The notes beneath the pieces were generated by a model. It was not told the origin of the DNA and did no database searches. It saw only the letters and a program-made list of their open reading frames with translations. The translations under genes and the position numbers were made by a program. From Scopulibacillus daqui (lineage in GTDB: Bacteria > Bacillota > Bacilli > Bacillales > Sporolactobacillaceae), in the NCBI RefSeq assembly GCF_016908855.1, contig NZ_JAFBER010000008.1, positions 1 through 64,000 on the forward strand: a stretch of DNA of 64,000 nucleotides, written 5' to 3'. Position 1 is the stretch's first letter; each line of letters opens with the position of its first letter. Below, in pieces: positions 33,912-45,681 of this stretch.

Positions 33912-34427
33912 ATGTTGAAAATTTTCACTACACAATTATTGGGCGTCTTTAATGATATACAAAAGAATAATGAAAACGACATTGAAGACAGTGCACGGCT
34001 GCTTGCCCAGGCTGTCATTTCAGATGGAAAAATTATTGTCCATGGTTTAGGCTCTTATCAATCAGTGGCTGTCGAAGCGGTTGAAGGCGAAAACAAGCTG
34101 CCTAAAGCCGAATACCTTAAAAATCAAGATATAGAACCCATGGATGCTGTTTTAATTGCTGCAAATGAAAACAATCAAGAAGAAGCTTTGTCGCTTGCCA
34201 GAGAATTAAAAAATAAGGGCTGCCCGGTCATAGGCATTTTTGAAAATGCGGGGGAAAACGGTTATGAATATGTAGATATTGTCATTCAAACCGGCAAAAA
34301 TAGGCCTATTGTACCATTGAATGACGACAAAAAAATAGGGAAACCGTCCTCAATGGCCTCCCTATACGCCTATTTAGCTGTTTATCTTACAACGATAGAC
34401 ATGCTTGATGAACAAGAGCTTTACTAA
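33912..34427 (+). CDS. ywjG: YwjG family protein (DUF2529)
   Basis: A 171-aa protein of the DUF2529 family found between spo0F and pyrG in Bacillus. The fold resembles a SIS (sugar isomerase) domain, with the block IIVHGLGSYQSVAVEAVEG and alternating strand/helix pattern. No substrate is known. ATG has AAAGGGG upstream. It is transcribed against its neighbours on both sides. Confidence 0.85.
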   Translation: MLKIFTTQLLGVFNDIQKNNENDIEDSARLLAQAVISDGKIIVHGLGSYQSVAVEAVEGENKLPKAEYLKNQDIEPMDAVLIAANENNQEEALSLARELKNKGCPVIGIFENAGENGYEYVDIVIQTGKNRPIVPLNDDKKIGKPSSMASLYAYLAVYLTTIDMLDEQELY

Positions 34428-34620
34428 ACATGTAAAAAATTTAGGTTTTTTAAAGGGATTTAGGGAATCGAGGGGGAATTATACTATTGAGGAATGGGTC
34501 TTTCCTCACAGGCTTCCCTATTCTCCCAAATAGGACATAATCCTCAACAATATTCCCCTGCATCATGCTTTTTCCCATTCATAATATGGTTTAAACCTCA
34601 AATTCCCCTAAGAAACCCTT
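34428..34620. other. structured region between convergent ywjG and pyrG
   Basis: G-rich segments on the left (AGGGGGAATT, TATTGAGGA) can pair with C/T-rich segments on the right (TCCTCAACAATATTCCCC). An outer pairing of TTTAGGGAAT with ATTCCCCTAA is also possible. It probably acts as a shared terminator region; no simple U-tract hairpin is visible. Confidence 0.45.
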
Positions 34621-36222
<1,602 letters not shown>

Positions 36223-36264
36223 TCATCCCCTTTTTGCTTTATTATGCTCAAAAAATGACCATAT

Positions 36265-36315
36265 AAAAAAAACAAAAGCAGACACCCGCTCCCTATAGTT
36301 GAGAGGGCCTGCTTT
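36265..36315 (-). terminator. pyrG leader terminator (candidate attenuator)
   Basis: On the complement AAAGCAG / CTGCTTTT with inner CCCTCTC / AGGGAG pairing is followed by a T-rich tail (GTTTTTTTT), about 45 bp before the pyrG start. The C/T-rich 5' arm resembles B. subtilis pyrG. Confidence 0.75.
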
Positions 36316-36408
36316 CGTTTATAAAGATTGTTTTCTTTCGTCCTATAATTTAATAGCCCAAAAGTGATTTTACCAAAGTATGCGGGATGAGGCAACTACC
36401 TTTTTATA

Positions 36409-36909
36409 CTATTTGCCTTCTTCCTCATTGTCCTCTGCATAGTCTTCATCTTCGTCTTCAACTAAATCATGATCTACATCTTTATCGTCATCATCATCGT
36501 CGTAATCTGCGTATTCATCAAAATCTTCTTCATCAAAATCTTCTTCATCAAAATCTTCGTCTATTTCATCAAGGTCTTCATCGAGTACATCATAATCATC
36601 GAAGTCATCGTCTTCTTGTTTTTTCTTTTTCTTTTTAGAAGTCAGGTGCAGCGCTACATCTTCACGCTGTTCAATCGGATACCAGCTTGTTAAACCCCAG
36701 GAATTTTCTCCGATGTTAAGAAAACGCCCGTCAAGGTTCATATCTGTAAAAAGCCTTGCAAGCGCTTCTACCCTTTCTTCATCTGAAAGTTCGTTTCCAA
36801 CGATTTGGTCAGCTAATTCATAGAAGTTTCTTGGCTGTTTAGCTTCTTCTAAGATATCGTAAACTCTTTCTATCATTGGCTTATCATGAGACAGTTGTTG
36901 CTCCGTCAT
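36409..36909 (-). CDS. rpoE: RNA polymerase delta subunit
   Basis: A 166-aa accessory subunit of Firmicute RNA polymerase. The N-terminal globular HARE domain (about residues 1-90) ends at ENSWGLTSWYPIEQ, and the rest is a disordered tail that is almost all Asp and Glu after a short lysine run. It promotes recycling of polymerase and displaces nucleic acid. ATG at 36909 has AAAGGGTG upstream. It lies upstream of pyrG as in Bacillus. Confidence 0.96.
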   Translation of the reverse strand: MTEQQLSHDKPMIERVYDILEEAKQPRNFYELADQIVGNELSDEERVEALARLFTDMNLDGRFLNIGENSWGLTSWYPIEQREDVALHLTSKKKKKKQEDDDFDDYDVLDEDLDEIDEDFDEEDFDEEDFDEYADYDDDDDDKDVDHDLVEDEDEDYAEDNEEEGK

Positions 36910-36945
36910 AAGAATTAACACCCTTTCCGTCCGTTAGCTAAGAAG

Positions 36946-36970
36946 ATGTTCAAAAAGCCCTTTTGAACAT
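36946..36970. repeat. inverted repeat in rpoE leader
   Basis: ATGTTCAAAA and TTTTGAACAT are perfect 10-bp arms around a 5-base loop, 37 bp upstream of the rpoE ATG and downstream of a TATAAT (36990-36995). No U-tract follows; it could be an mRNA hairpin or a protein site. Confidence 0.6.
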
Positions 36971-37029
36971 GCCCTTGTACATATCAACCATTATAAACAA
37001 AAAACGAGCGAGTATGCTACATTTTAGAA

Positions 37030-37075
37030 AAAATAAAGAAAAATAGCGGACCTCGTTTATTAGGAACGAAGCCGC
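37030..37075 (-). terminator. terminator of icmF / acyl-CoA operon
   Basis: GCGGCTTCGTT / AACGAGGTCCGC hairpin followed by a T-rich tract on the complement, about 24 bp after the icmF stop. Confidence 0.8.
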
Positions 37076-37098
37076 CTCATTTTAATTCCATCTATCTC

Positions 37099-40000
37099 TT
37101 ACATATTCCGGCGATATTTTCCTCCAACTTCATATAAAGCTTGCGTGATTTGTCCAAGACTTGCAACTTTGACAGTTTCCATTAGTTCGGCAAAAATATT
37201 GCCTCCTTCAAGTGCCGTTGTTTTTAATTTTTCAATGCCTTGTTCCGCTTCGGATTCATGAGCCTTTTGGAAGGCATTAAGATTTTTAATTTGCTGTTCT
37301 TTCTCTTCCTTTGTTGCCCTGGCCAGTGTAAGTTCCAATTCTTTCTCTTCTTCTTTGTTAGGATTTAGATACGTATTCACACCGATAATTGGAAGTTCGC
37401 CGGAATGTTTTTTCATTTCATATAGCATTGATTCGTCCTGAATTTTCCCTCGCTGATATTGAACTTCCATTGCGCCTAGAACGCCGCCGCGTGCATTGAT
37501 TCGTTCAAATTCGCTGAGAACAGCTTCTTCGACAAGATCAGTCAGCTCTTCTATTATAAATGACCCTTGCAAGGAATTTTCATTTTTGGCTAAACCAAGT
37601 TCTTTAGTAATAATCATTTGGATGGCCATTGCCCTTCGGACTGATTCTTCTGATGGCGTTGTTATCGCTTCATCATAAGAATTGGTATGAAGCGAGTTGC
37701 AATTATCGTAAATGGCCATAAGCGCTTGAAGTGTCGTTCTAATATCATTAAAGTCAATTTCTTGAGCATGAAGCGACCGTCCTGATGTTTGGATGTGATA
37801 TTTTAACTTTTGACTCCGTTCATTTGCTCCGTATTTTCGGCGCATTACCGTTGACCAAACGCGCCTTGCAACGCGGCCGATCACTGAATACTCTGGATCA
37901 AGGCCGTTCGAGAAGAAAAAGGATAAATTATGGGCAAAGTCATCAATATGCATGCCGCGGCTAAGATAATATTCTACATAAGTAAATCCGTTAGCTAATG
38001 TGAAAGCCAGCTGTGAAATAGGATTAGCACCCGCCTCAGCAATATGATAGCCGGAAATTGATACAGAATAATAATTTCTTACACGGTTATCGATAAAATA
38101 TTGCTGAATATCGCCCATCATGCGCAAAGCAAATTCAGTAGAGAAAATACAAGTGTTTTGCCCTTGGTCTTCTTTAAGAATATCCGCTTGCACCGTACCG
38201 CGAACTGTTGATAACGTGCGTGCCTTAATCTCTTCGGCTTCTGTCTGGTTAGGTTTGCGGCCGTTTTCTTCTTCAAATCGTTTCAGCTGCTGGTCGATCG
38301 CAGTGTTCATAAACATAGCAAGGATGATCGGGGCAGGGCCGTTAATAGTCATCGATACCGATGTTGACGGTGCGCACAAATCAAAACCGTCATAAAGCTT
38401 TTTCATATCATCAAGGGTACAAACACTGACACCGCTCTCGCCGATTTTGCCGTAGATGTCCGGCCGGCGGTCAGGGTCCTCACCATATAACGTCACAGAA
38501 TCAAAGGCAGTACTCAGCCGTTTGGCATCATCATCTTTTGATAAATAATGAAATCTTTTATTCGTTCTTTCCGGTGTGCCTTCACCCGCAAATTGCCTTT
38601 TTGGATCCTCGCCCTTTCGCTTGAATGGAAAGACCCCGGCAGTGAATGGAAATGATCCTGGGACATTTTCCTTGTAAACCCATTTTAGAATTTCGCCCCA
38701 GTCCTCATATTTTGGTAAAACGACTTTAGGAATATCTAACCCTGACAAGCTTTTTGTTGTTATTTCAGTAACGACTTCCTTGCCGCGAATGATAGATGTG
38801 AAAGTCTTACCGGCGTATTTTTTTCTTAGATCATCCCATCCGGCTAATATTTTCCTTGATTCAGGATGAAGTTTTTCAAGCCATTTCTGTTTTAGGCTTT
38901 CCATCTGTTCGATGGCATTGATATCTGCCTGCTCTTCTCCCAAAACTTTGATAGTTCCGTCAATTTGAAAGGCACGCCGAGCAATGTTTACCTGTTCTTT
39001 TACAAATTGATGATAGTCTCTGACCGTTCTGACAATGTCGTACAAATATTGCGACCGTTCTGGAGGAATAATCACACTTTGCTGCTTAACCGTTAAATCC
39101 GTTGTCTTTGGGACGGGCAGTTCGAGCTGGCATTTGTCATTGATCGTTTCCATAAGAGCCCGGAACAGCCGATTGGTCCCGTAGTCATTAAATTGGCTGG
39201 CGATTGTACCGTACACTGGCATATCCTCTAACGGAGAATTAAACAGCATATGGCTTCTTTGGTATTGCTTTCTTACGTCACGCAAGGCATCTTCGGAGCC
39301 TTTGCGGTCAAATTTGTTGATGACGATTAAGTCAGCATAATCGATCATATCAATTTTCTCTAATTGTGAAGGGGCGCCGTATTCACTGGTCATCACGTAC
39401 ATTGATACGTTTGAAATCTCGGTAATTTCCGCATCGCCTTGGCCAATCCCGCTCGTTTCAACAATAATCAAATCAAACGGGGCTGCTTTTACGATTTCAA
39501 GGGCATCCTGCGTCGCTGCGGACAGCTCAGATTTCGAATGTCTTGTTGCAAGCGAGCGCATATAAATATTCGGATGATGGATAGCGTTCATTCTGATTCT
39601 ATCCCCTAACAGTGCGCCGCCGGTTTTTTGTTTGGTCGGGTCGACGGAAAGAATAGCAATCTTCTTATCAGGGTACTGGTTAATAAACCTTCTCACTAAC
39701 TCATCAGTCAAGGAGCTTTTACCTGCGCCCCCGGTTCCCGTAATGCCAAGCACGGGCGGCGCTTGCCGGGTGTCTTTAAATGGTGAAGATAATTTAATCT
39801 CATCAAGCGCTGCAGATATTTCTTGAGAAGTCTTAACACCGTTCTCGGCAACGGTAATTAATCTAGCAATCGACATAAAATCGCCTTTTTGGGCCAGTTC
39901 AATCTCATTATTCAAAGACGTGACCGTTGGAAAATCACACTCTTCGAGCATGATATTAATCATGCCTTGCAGACCGTATTTTGCGCCGTCATCCGGCGAG

Positions 40001-40365
40001 AAAATCCTTGAAATCCCGTAATCATGCAGCTCTTTTATTTCCTTGGGAATAATGACACCGCCTCCGCCGCCGTATATGCGAATATGGGAAGCGCCTTTTT
40101 CCTGCAGCAAATCATACATATACTTGAAATATTCAATATGACCGCCCTGATAGCTGGAAATAGCAATGCCTTGGACATCTTCTTGAATGGCCGCTTGAAC
40201 CACTTCCTCAACAGACCGGTTGTGGCCAAGATGAATGACTTCGGCACCGCTTGATTGCAAAATCCTTCTCATGATATTAATTGCAGCATCGTGTCCGTCA
40301 AACAAACTTGATGCCGTCACAAAGCGAACGTGATTTTTCGGTTTATAGACCTGTACTTCCGACAT
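37099..40365 (-). CDS. icmF: fused isobutyryl-CoA mutase IcmF
   Basis: A 1088-aa adenosylcobalamin enzyme that fuses three parts. These are a B12-binding domain (about residues 10-140, cobalt-ligand His25 in DGHDAA), a MeaB-type G-protein chaperone (about 170-410, P-loop [16 protein letters not shown]) and a mutase barrel plus linker (about 480-1088). Characterised IcmF interconverts isobutyryl-CoA and butyryl-CoA, and some also handle pivalyl-CoA. ATG 40365 lies 23 bp inside the end of the TetR gene, which suggests coupling. Placement at the end of a beta-oxidation operon fits channelling of branched acyl-CoA into straight-chain degradation. The substrate is inferred from the fusion architecture only. 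Confidence 0.93.
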   Translation of the reverse strand: MSEVQVYKPKNHVRFVTASSLFDGHDAAINIMRRILQSSGAEVIHLGHNRSVEEVVQAAIQEDVQGIAISSYQGGHIEYFKYMYDLLQEKGASHIRIYGGGGGVIIPKEIKELHDYGISRIFSPDDGAKYGLQGMINIMLEECDFPTVTSLNNEIELAQKGDFMSIARLITVAENGVKTSQEISAALDEIKLSSPFKDTRQAPPVLGITGTGGAGKSSLTDELVRRFINQYPDKKIAILSVDPTKQKTGGALLGDRIRMNAIHHPNIYMRSLATRHSKSELSAATQDALEIVKAAPFDLIIVETSGIGQGDAEITEISNVSMYVMTSEYGAPSQLEKIDMIDYADLIVINKFDRKGSEDALRDVRKQYQRSHMLFNSPLEDMPVYGTIASQFNDYGTNRLFRALMETINDKCQLELPVPKTTDLTVKQQSVIIPPERSQYLYDIVRTVRDYHQFVKEQVNIARRAFQIDGTIKVLGEEQADINAIEQMESLKQKWLEKLHPESRKILAGWDDLRKKYAGKTFTSIIRGKEVVTEITTKSLSGLDIPKVVLPKYEDWGEILKWVYKENVPGSFPFTAGVFPFKRKGEDPKRQFAGEGTPERTNKRFHYLSKDDDAKRLSTAFDSVTLYGEDPDRRPDIYGKIGESGVSVCTLDDMKKLYDGFDLCAPSTSVSMTINGPAPIILAMFMNTAIDQQLKRFEEENGRKPNQTEAEEIKARTLSTVRGTVQADILKEDQGQNTCIFSTEFALRMMGDIQQYFIDNRVRNYYSVSISGYHIAEAGANPISQLAFTLANGFTYVEYYLSRGMHIDDFAHNLSFFFSNGLDPEYSVIGRVARRVWSTVMRRKYGANERSQKLKYHIQTSGRSLHAQEIDFNDIRTTLQALMAIYDNCNSLHTNSYDEAITTPSEESVRRAMAIQMIITKELGLAKNENSLQGSFIIEELTDLVEEAVLSEFERINARGGVLGAMEVQYQRGKIQDESMLYEMKKHSGELPIIGVNTYLNPNKEEEKELELTLARATKEEKEQQIKNLNAFQKAHESEAEQGIEKLKTTALEGGNIFAELMETVKVASLGQITQALYEVGGKYRRNM

Positions 40366-41029
40366 GGTTATTCTTCTCCCCTTCTATAGAGAATGGATGC
40401 TTTTCAATATGGCTTAATCCGAATAACAACACTTTGATTTGCATATCTTGGAATTCCGTGATTGAATAGTCCTTTTTGAATGCCCAGCGGCGGAATGCCC
40501 ACATTTGACATTGAACGAGAATATGATGAGCATACAATTTAATTTCTTTATCCGTTAGCTTCAGCTGCCCGGAACTGATGCAAAATTTAAGAATATCTTC
40601 GAATATAGCCGCCATCTCTAATTCTTTATTTAAGACATAAGGCAATGCGTCGCGTGTTAATGATTTTACTTCTTGATACATAATAAGAATTTCATCTTGC
40701 ATATCATTGACGACCGCAACAAAAGTCGCTATAGCGTCACGCAGACATTGGAGCCCGTCGCCGGTTAAATCAACGTTTTCTTTCAGCCGGGTGCTGACTT
40801 GCTCATAAATGTAATCACAGACAAGGTAAAGGACATCTTCCTTAGAGCGAATATACTCATACAGCGTTCCAATGCTGAACCCGCAAGCCTTAGCAATTTC
40901 CCTTGTCGTCATTTTATGAAATCCTTTTTCAGTAATGAGCTTGACGGCTGCCTTAATAAGCTGTTTACGCCGTTTTTGGATAAGCTCCTCGCTTTTCACA
41001 GATGTTGCTACACTTTTCTTTTCTTCCAT
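40343..41029 (-). CDS. TetR-family regulator of the acyl-CoA operon
   Basis: A 228-aa repressor. The N-terminal HTH (about residues 25-70) shows [19 protein letters not shown] and [15 protein letters not shown]; the C-terminal part is a helical ligand domain. It is FadR-like by position, embedded between acyl-CoA dehydrogenase and icmF. ATG at 41029 has AAGGGGG upstream, with an adjacent GTG at 41032 as alternative. Probable targets are the palindromes at 45628-45645 and 47881-47897, with an acyl-CoA as inducer by family analogy. Confidence 0.88.
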   Translation of the reverse strand: MEEKKSVATSVKSEELIQKRRKQLIKAAVKLITEKGFHKMTTREIAKACGFSIGTLYEYIRSKEDVLYLVCDYIYEQVSTRLKENVDLTGDGLQCLRDAIATFVAVVNDMQDEILIMYQEVKSLTRDALPYVLNKELEMAAIFEDILKFCISSGQLKLTDKEIKLYAHHILVQCQMWAFRRWAFKKDYSITEFQDMQIKVLLFGLSHIEKHPFSIEGEKNNHVGSTGL

Positions 41030-41046
41030 CACGTCCCCCTTAAAAT

Positions 41047-41077
41047 GGGTCTGCCCCCGTGAAATTGTGGATAAAGT
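41047..41077. repeat. REP-like element, copy 2, with a DnaA box
   Basis: GGGTCTGCCCCCGTGAAATT followed by GTGGATAAAGT closely matches copy 1 at 19529-19558. It contains a perfect DnaA box complement TGTGGATAA at 41066-41074. It lies between tetR and the acyl-CoA dehydrogenase gene. Confidence 0.6.
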
Positions 41078-41120
41078 GAATAATGGGGATTACTTAGACG
41101 CCAGACAGGAACTGATCCCC

Positions 41121-42263
41121 TTAATTTTTTAATAAATACCTTGAGATAACCAGTCTTTGAATTTCATTAGTGCCTTCATAGATTTGGGTAATTTTCGCAT
41201 CGCGCATATAACGCTCGACAGGATAATCTTTCGTATAGCCATAGCCGCCGAATACTTGGACCGCATCAGTTGTGACTTGCATTGCTGTGTCTCCAGCGAA
41301 AAGTTTCGATATTGCCGACGCCTTCCCGTACGGTTGTCCTGCTCCCTCCAGCCATGCCGCTTGATAGGTTAACAGACGAGCAGCTTCTACTTTTGTTGCC
41401 ATATCGGCGAGTTTGAAGCTAATACCTTGATAGCGTCCGATTGGCTTTCCGAATTGCTCACGTTCTTTTGCATAGTTGACCGCCGCATCAAGCGCCCCTT
41501 GAGCAATTCCAACCGCTTGGGCAGCGATGCCGTTGCGGCCGCCGTCCAGAGTCATCATCGCAATCTTGAACCCTTCCCCCTCTTTGCCGAGAAGGTTGTC
41601 TTTTGGCACCCAGCAATTCTCAAAAATTAATTCTAATGTCGGCGATGATCGAATGCCTAATTTTTTCTCCTTTTTGCCAAAAGAAAAACCTGGTGTTCCT
41701 TTTTCAACAATAAAGGCACTTGCTCCTTTATGCTTCAATTCAGGATCTGTCAAGGCAAAGACGATGTAAATTTCTGCTTCGCCGCCGTTTGTTGTAAAAA
41801 TTTTCGTGCCATTCAAGATATAACCGCCGCCGTCTTTTCTTGCTGTCGTTTTCATTGCACCGGCATCTGAGCCGGATGAAGGTTCTGTTAAACCATAGGC
41901 ACCTATTTTCTCGCCTTGCGCTAACGGCTTAAGATATTTTTGCTTTTGCTCTTCTGTGCCGAATTTGTACAGCGGCCAGCTTGCGAGCGACGTATGTGCA
42001 GACAGTGTTACGCCTGTAGAAGCACAAACCCGCGACAGTTCCTCTACCGCTATGACATAGCTCAAATAGTCCGAGCCAATGCCGCCATAGGCTTCAGGCC
42101 AAGGTATTCCCGTTAAACCTAATTCAGCCATTTTGTTAAAAATGCTTCGATCAAAGCGTTCCTCTTCATCACGTTCAGCAGCCGTCGGTTCTACCTCCTT
42201 TTTAGCAAAATCCCGCACCATTTTCCTAAGCATTTCGTGTTCTTCCGTAAGTTGAAAATTCAT
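41121..42263 (-). CDS. acyl-CoA dehydrogenase (AcdA-like)
   Basis: A 380-aa FAD flavoenzyme that desaturates acyl-CoA at the alpha-beta bond and passes electrons to ETF. Signatures are [15 protein letters not shown] (FAD/substrate), [20 protein letters not shown]-type C-terminal helices and the catalytic Glu in [12 protein letters not shown] at 42263 has GGAAGGTGG upstream; ten further in-frame codons are excluded. It resembles short-chain or branched-chain enzymes. A paralog lies immediately upstream. Confidence 0.93.
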   Translation of the reverse strand: MNFQLTEEHEMLRKMVRDFAKKEVEPTAAERDEEERFDRSIFNKMAELGLTGIPWPEAYGGIGSDYLSYVIAVEELSRVCASTGVTLSAHTSLASWPLYKFGTEEQKQKYLKPLAQGEKIGAYGLTEPSSGSDAGAMKTTARKDGGGYILNGTKIFTTNGGEAEIYIVFALTDPELKHKGASAFIVEKGTPGFSFGKKEKKLGIRSSPTLELIFENCWVPKDNLLGKEGEGFKIAMMTLDGGRNGIAAQAVGIAQGALDAAVNYAKEREQFGKPIGRYQGISFKLADMATKVEAARLLTYQAAWLEGAGQPYGKASAISKLFAGDTAMQVTTDAVQVFGGYGYTKDYPVERYMRDAKITQIYEGTNEIQRLVISRYLLKN

Positions 42264-42285
42264 ATATTGTTCCACCTTCCAGATG

Positions 42286-42327
42286 TTATCCACAGTTTTT
42301 AGGCCTGATCCCAGAAACTGTGGATAA
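42286..42327. repeat. inverted pair of perfect DnaA boxes (hairpin)
   Basis: TTATCCACAGTTT (42286-42298) and AAACTGTGGATAA (42315-42327) are perfect 13-bp arms. Each starts with a consensus DnaA box and the loop is AGGCCTGATCCCAG-like. The element is intercistronic between the two acyl-CoA dehydrogenase genes and is a diverged relative of the repeat at 41047. Confidence 0.75.
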
Positions 42328-42328
42328 A

Positions 42329-43468
42329 TTAGCTTAATAATTGCTTGCTGATGACTAGATGTTGAATTTCACTTGTTCCTTCATAAATTTCGGTGACTTT
42401 GGCATCGCGAAAGTATCGTTCTACCGGATAATCCTTTGTATAACCGTAGCCTCCGAATATTTGCACAGCTTCGATAGCCGTTTGAACAGCCGTTCGGGAG
42501 GCGAACAGTTTGGCCATCGATGCTTCTTTGCGGCAAGGCTTCCCGGTTTGAACGAGGTATGACGCTTGGTAGACTAATAGTTTGGCAGCTTCAATATTTG
42601 CTGCCATATCAGCGAGTTTAAAGCCGATCGCTTGCTGTTTTCCGATTGATTGGCCAAATTGCTCGCGGCTTTTTGCGTAGGCTGCCGCATGACTGTATGC
42701 GCCTTCAGCTATGCCAAGCGCCTGAGCTGCAATTCCGATGCGGCCAACATTAAGGTTTCCCAGAGCAATCTTTAATCCTTGACCTTCTTCTCCCAGACGA
42801 TCTTTTTTTGGAACGTTAGCATGATCGAAGTTAAGCGAAACAGTGCTGGAGCCGTTCAGCCCCATTTTCTTTTCCTTCTTGCCGATCGAAAAGCCTTCAG
42901 TTCCTTTTTTGACAATAAACGCGGTAATCCCGTCCTTTCCTTTCTCGGGATCCGTTTTGGCAAAGGTTACAAATGTATCAGCCGCTTCGCCGTTAGTAAT
43001 AAAAGCTTTGGAACCGTTTAATAAATAGTGATCGCCGTTTCGGACAGCTTTTGTTTTTAAGCCGGATACATCCGAGCCTGAGCCAGGTTCAGTAACAGCA
43101 AAGGCGCCAATATATTCTCCTGATGCAAGCTTCGGAATGTAAGTCTCTTTCTGTTCTTTGCTTCCAAAATAAAGGATGGGATTTGTGCCGACAGACGTAT
43201 GAACGGACATAATAACGCCGATTGTTGGACTAACCTTAGATAATTCATGAATCGCAATAATATAAGAGATAAAATCCATGCCTGATCCGCCGTAGGCTTC
43301 AGGGATCGGAATGCCTAAAAGGCCGAGGCTTCCCATCTTTTTAACAATATCTAATGGAAAAATATCCTCTTCTTCCATTTTGTCAACGAAAGGGGCGATT
43401 TCTTTTTCAGCAAAATCTTTAACCATCTTTCGCATCATTTCTTGTTCTTTTGTAAAAAGTAAATCCAT
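42329..43468 (-). CDS. acyl-CoA dehydrogenase, second paralog
   Basis: A 379-aa acyl-CoA dehydrogenase with the same architecture as its downstream neighbour. It has [15 protein letters not shown], a [15 protein letters not shown] block and the catalytic Glu in [12 protein letters not shown] at 43468 has GGCGGG upstream; the open frame runs 59 codons further into the 3' end of hbd and is not used. The pair probably divides acyl-CoA chain types; the sequence does not show which. Confidence 0.93.
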   Translation of the reverse strand: MDLLFTKEQEMMRKMVKDFAEKEIAPFVDKMEEEDIFPLDIVKKMGSLGLLGIPIPEAYGGSGMDFISYIIAIHELSKVSPTIGVIMSVHTSVGTNPILYFGSKEQKETYIPKLASGEYIGAFAVTEPGSGSDVSGLKTKAVRNGDHYLLNGSKAFITNGEAADTFVTFAKTDPEKGKDGITAFIVKKGTEGFSIGKKEKKMGLNGSSTVSLNFDHANVPKKDRLGEEGQGLKIALGNLNVGRIGIAAQALGIAEGAYSHAAAYAKSREQFGQSIGKQQAIGFKLADMAANIEAAKLLVYQASYLVQTGKPCRKEASMAKLFASRTAVQTAIEAVQIFGGYGYTKDYPVERYFRDAKVTEIYEGTSEIQHLVISKQLLS

Positions 43469-43481
43469 CAGACACCCGCCT

Positions 43482-44336
43482 TTACTTAGAATATGAATAA
43501 AAACCCCGCCCGGATTTTTTTCCAAGCCATCCGGCTTTAACGTACTTTCTAAGGAGCGGACACGGTCGGTACTTATCGTCGCCAAAACCTTCATGAAGCG
43601 TTTCCATGATATAAAGGCACGTATCCAAACCAATAAAATCAGCAAGTGTCAAAGGGCCCATCGGATGATTCATCCCGAGCTTCATCACTTCATCAACAGC
43701 TTCCGGTTCAGCAACCCCTTCATAAACAGTGTAAATCGCTTCATTAATCATTGGCATTAAGACACGGTTAGATACGAATCCCGGAAAATCATTCACCTCA
43801 ACTGCTGTTTTATTTAGTGATTCAGCCGTTTGCTTAATCGTTTCGAACACTTTATCAGAAGTCGCCAGTCCGCGAATCACTTCGACTAACTTCATGACAG
43901 GCACCGGATTCATAAAATGCATGCCGATGACTTTATCGGGGCGCTTCGTGGCTGCAGCAATTTCTGTAATCGGCAAGGAAGATGTATTCGTGGCAAGAAT
44001 CGCATGCGCTGGCGCTATTTGATCAAGCTGCGAAAATATCTTTGTTTTGACATCCATATTTTCAACAACGGCTTCAATGACGAGATCACAATTTGCCGCT
44101 TCATCAATGGCATCCGTTTTCTTTATCCGAAGTATTGAGGCATGCTTATCATCTTCAGATAATTTCCCTTTGACAACGTCGCGAGCCAGCCGTTTTTCAA
44201 TGCCTTTAAAACCGTGATCTAACGCTTCAGCATTCGTATCATGCAAAATAACGTCATAACCGGAGACCGCACATACTTGGGCAATGCCGGCGCCCATTTG
44301 CCCGGCACCGATCACCATTATTTTTTTAATATTCAT
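43482..44336 (-). CDS. 3-hydroxybutyryl/3-hydroxyacyl-CoA dehydrogenase
   Basis: A 284-aa NAD-dependent dehydrogenase of the beta-oxidation/butyrate cycle. Rossmann motif [13 protein letters not shown] and the catalytic His in [19 protein letters not shown] at 44336 has AAAAGGAGAG upstream; eight further codons are excluded. It ends 13 bp before the next gene and is equivalent to B. subtilis mmgB. Confidence 0.94.
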   Translation of the reverse strand: MNIKKIMVIGAGQMGAGIAQVCAVSGYDVILHDTNAEALDHGFKGIEKRLARDVVKGKLSEDDKHASILRIKKTDAIDEAANCDLVIEAVVENMDVKTKIFSQLDQIAPAHAILATNTSSLPITEIAAATKRPDKVIGMHFMNPVPVMKLVEVIRGLATSDKVFETIKQTAESLNKTAVEVNDFPGFVSNRVLMPMINEAIYTVYEGVAEPEAVDEVMKLGMNHPMGPLTLADFIGLDTCLYIMETLHEGFGDDKYRPCPLLRKYVKAGWLGKKSGRGFYSYSK

Positions 44337-44395
44337 GAGTAATCTCTCCTTTTCCAACACGGAATTTTACGTCTTTTTAATTAATGTATGATTTT

Positions 44396-45574
44396 CTAGA
44401 CTTCAACTAAAATCGCATCGCCTTGACCGCCGCCGCTGCATATTGAGGCTATTCCTAGTCCCCCGCCGCGGCGTTTCAGCTCAAATATTAATGTCATTAA
44501 TATTCTTGCACCGCTTGCGCCAATAGGGTGGCCAAGCGCGACTGCCCCGCCATTCACATTGACTTTCTCCGGATCAAGATCAGCTATTCTCTGGCTCGTT
44601 AAAGCAACCGCAGCGAAAGCCTCATTAATTTCAAACAAATCAATACTATCTAGACTTTTGCCTGATTTTCTTAACAATTCATTAATGACAAGTCCCGGTG
44701 TTTCAGGGAAATCCTTAGCCTCCACCGCAATGGCTGCATGTGAAAGGATAGTGGCTAACGGCTGCAGCCCTTCTTGTCTGGCATGGTCTTCATCCATTAA
44801 TATGAAGGCCCCGGCCCCGTCATTAACGCCTGGCGCATTCCCGGCAGTAACAGTGCCGTCTTTGCTAAAAGCGGGTTTTAAAGCCGCCAGCTTCTCCAAT
44901 GTTGTATCAGTTCTTACCGATTCATCCGTTTCAACAGTTATTAATTGGCCGCGCTTGAGCGGAACTTCGACAGGAACGGTTTCTTCTAGAAAATTGCCTT
45001 CTTTAATCGCCTTGGCCGCCCTCACATGACTGCGCAGCGCCCATTTATCTTGCTCTTCTCTTGAAATGTTATAGGCTTTTGCTGTTTCCGAACCATAAAT
45101 CCCCATATGAAGATGATTAAACGGACAGGTCAACCCATCATGAACCATTAAATCTATTAACGGCATGTTGCCCATCTTATGTCCAAAGCGCGCTTCCTGA
45201 AGTACATACGGCGCATTGCTCATAGATTCCATACCTCCGGCAGCAATCACCCTGGCGTCGCCGGAGCGAATGATTTGATCGGCCAGCGTGACGCTTCTTA
45301 ATCCCGAAGCGCATACTTTATTAATCGTTTCCGTTCTGACTGTCCACGGCAGGCCGGCATGACGGGCGGCTTGCCGCGACGGAATTTGCCCTTGGCCGCC
45401 TTGAAGCACCGTACCCATAATGACTTCTTCGACTCGTTCAGGTTTAATTTGTGCCCTTTCTACCGCAGCTTTGATTGATATTCCTCCAAGCTCTGCGGCT
45501 GACAAAGAGGATAACCTCCCGCCTATTTTCCCAAAAGGTGTTCGTGCCGCACTGACAATGACTGTTTTTGCCAC
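44396..45574 (-). CDS. acetyl-CoA acetyltransferase (thiolase)
   Basis: A 392-aa thiolase that cleaves 3-ketoacyl-CoA or condenses acetyl-CoA. The acyl-accepting Cys is in [10 protein letters not shown], the His in GHPIGASG, and the second Cys in [14 protein letters not shown] at 45574 has AAAGGGGG 8 bases upstream. It has its own TetR-type operator and candidate promoter and follows a terminator after fadF. Confidence 0.95.
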   Translation of the reverse strand: MAKTVIVSAARTPFGKIGGRLSSLSAAELGGISIKAAVERAQIKPERVEEVIMGTVLQGGQGQIPSRQAARHAGLPWTVRTETINKVCASGLRSVTLADQIIRSGDARVIAAGGMESMSNAPYVLQEARFGHKMGNMPLIDLMVHDGLTCPFNHLHMGIYGSETAKAYNISREEQDKWALRSHVRAAKAIKEGNFLEETVPVEVPLKRGQLITVETDESVRTDTTLEKLAALKPAFSKDGTVTAGNAPGVNDGAGAFILMDEDHARQEGLQPLATILSHAAIAVEAKDFPETPGLVINELLRKSGKSLDSIDLFEINEAFAAVALTSQRIADLDPEKVNVNGGAVALGHPIGASGARILMTLIFELKRRGGGLGIASICSGGGQGDAILVEV

Positions 45575-45627
45575 ATGACTTCCCCCTTTATTTTGTATGT
45601 GGTTTACATAATCAGAATTGATTACCG

Positions 45628-45645
45628 ATTGAACGCTCGCTCAAT
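45628..45645. promoter_or_regulatory. TetR-type operator before the thiolase gene
   Basis: ATTGAACGC-TCGCTCAAT is an 18-bp near-perfect palindrome, about 55 bp upstream of the thiolase start. On the complement it overlaps the -35 of a weak promoter candidate (TTCAAT, 17 bp, TATGTA). Probably bound by the operon's TetR protein. Confidence 0.65.
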
Positions 45646-45651
45646 ATCACT

Positions 45652-45679
45652 TTGAAAAGGAAACCCCTGAGCAAGGGGC
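45652..45679 (-). terminator. terminator after fadF
   Basis: CCCCTTGCTCAGGGG followed by TTTCCTTTT on the complement, just past the fadF stop. It should reduce read-through into the thiolase gene. Confidence 0.8.
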
Positions 45680-45681
45680 TT

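Noticed and set aside
33722-33952. Rightward 76-aa ORF before ywjG
   Set aside because: It runs through the GCTCCTGCGC repeat array and overlaps the ywjG start; no ribosome site or family.
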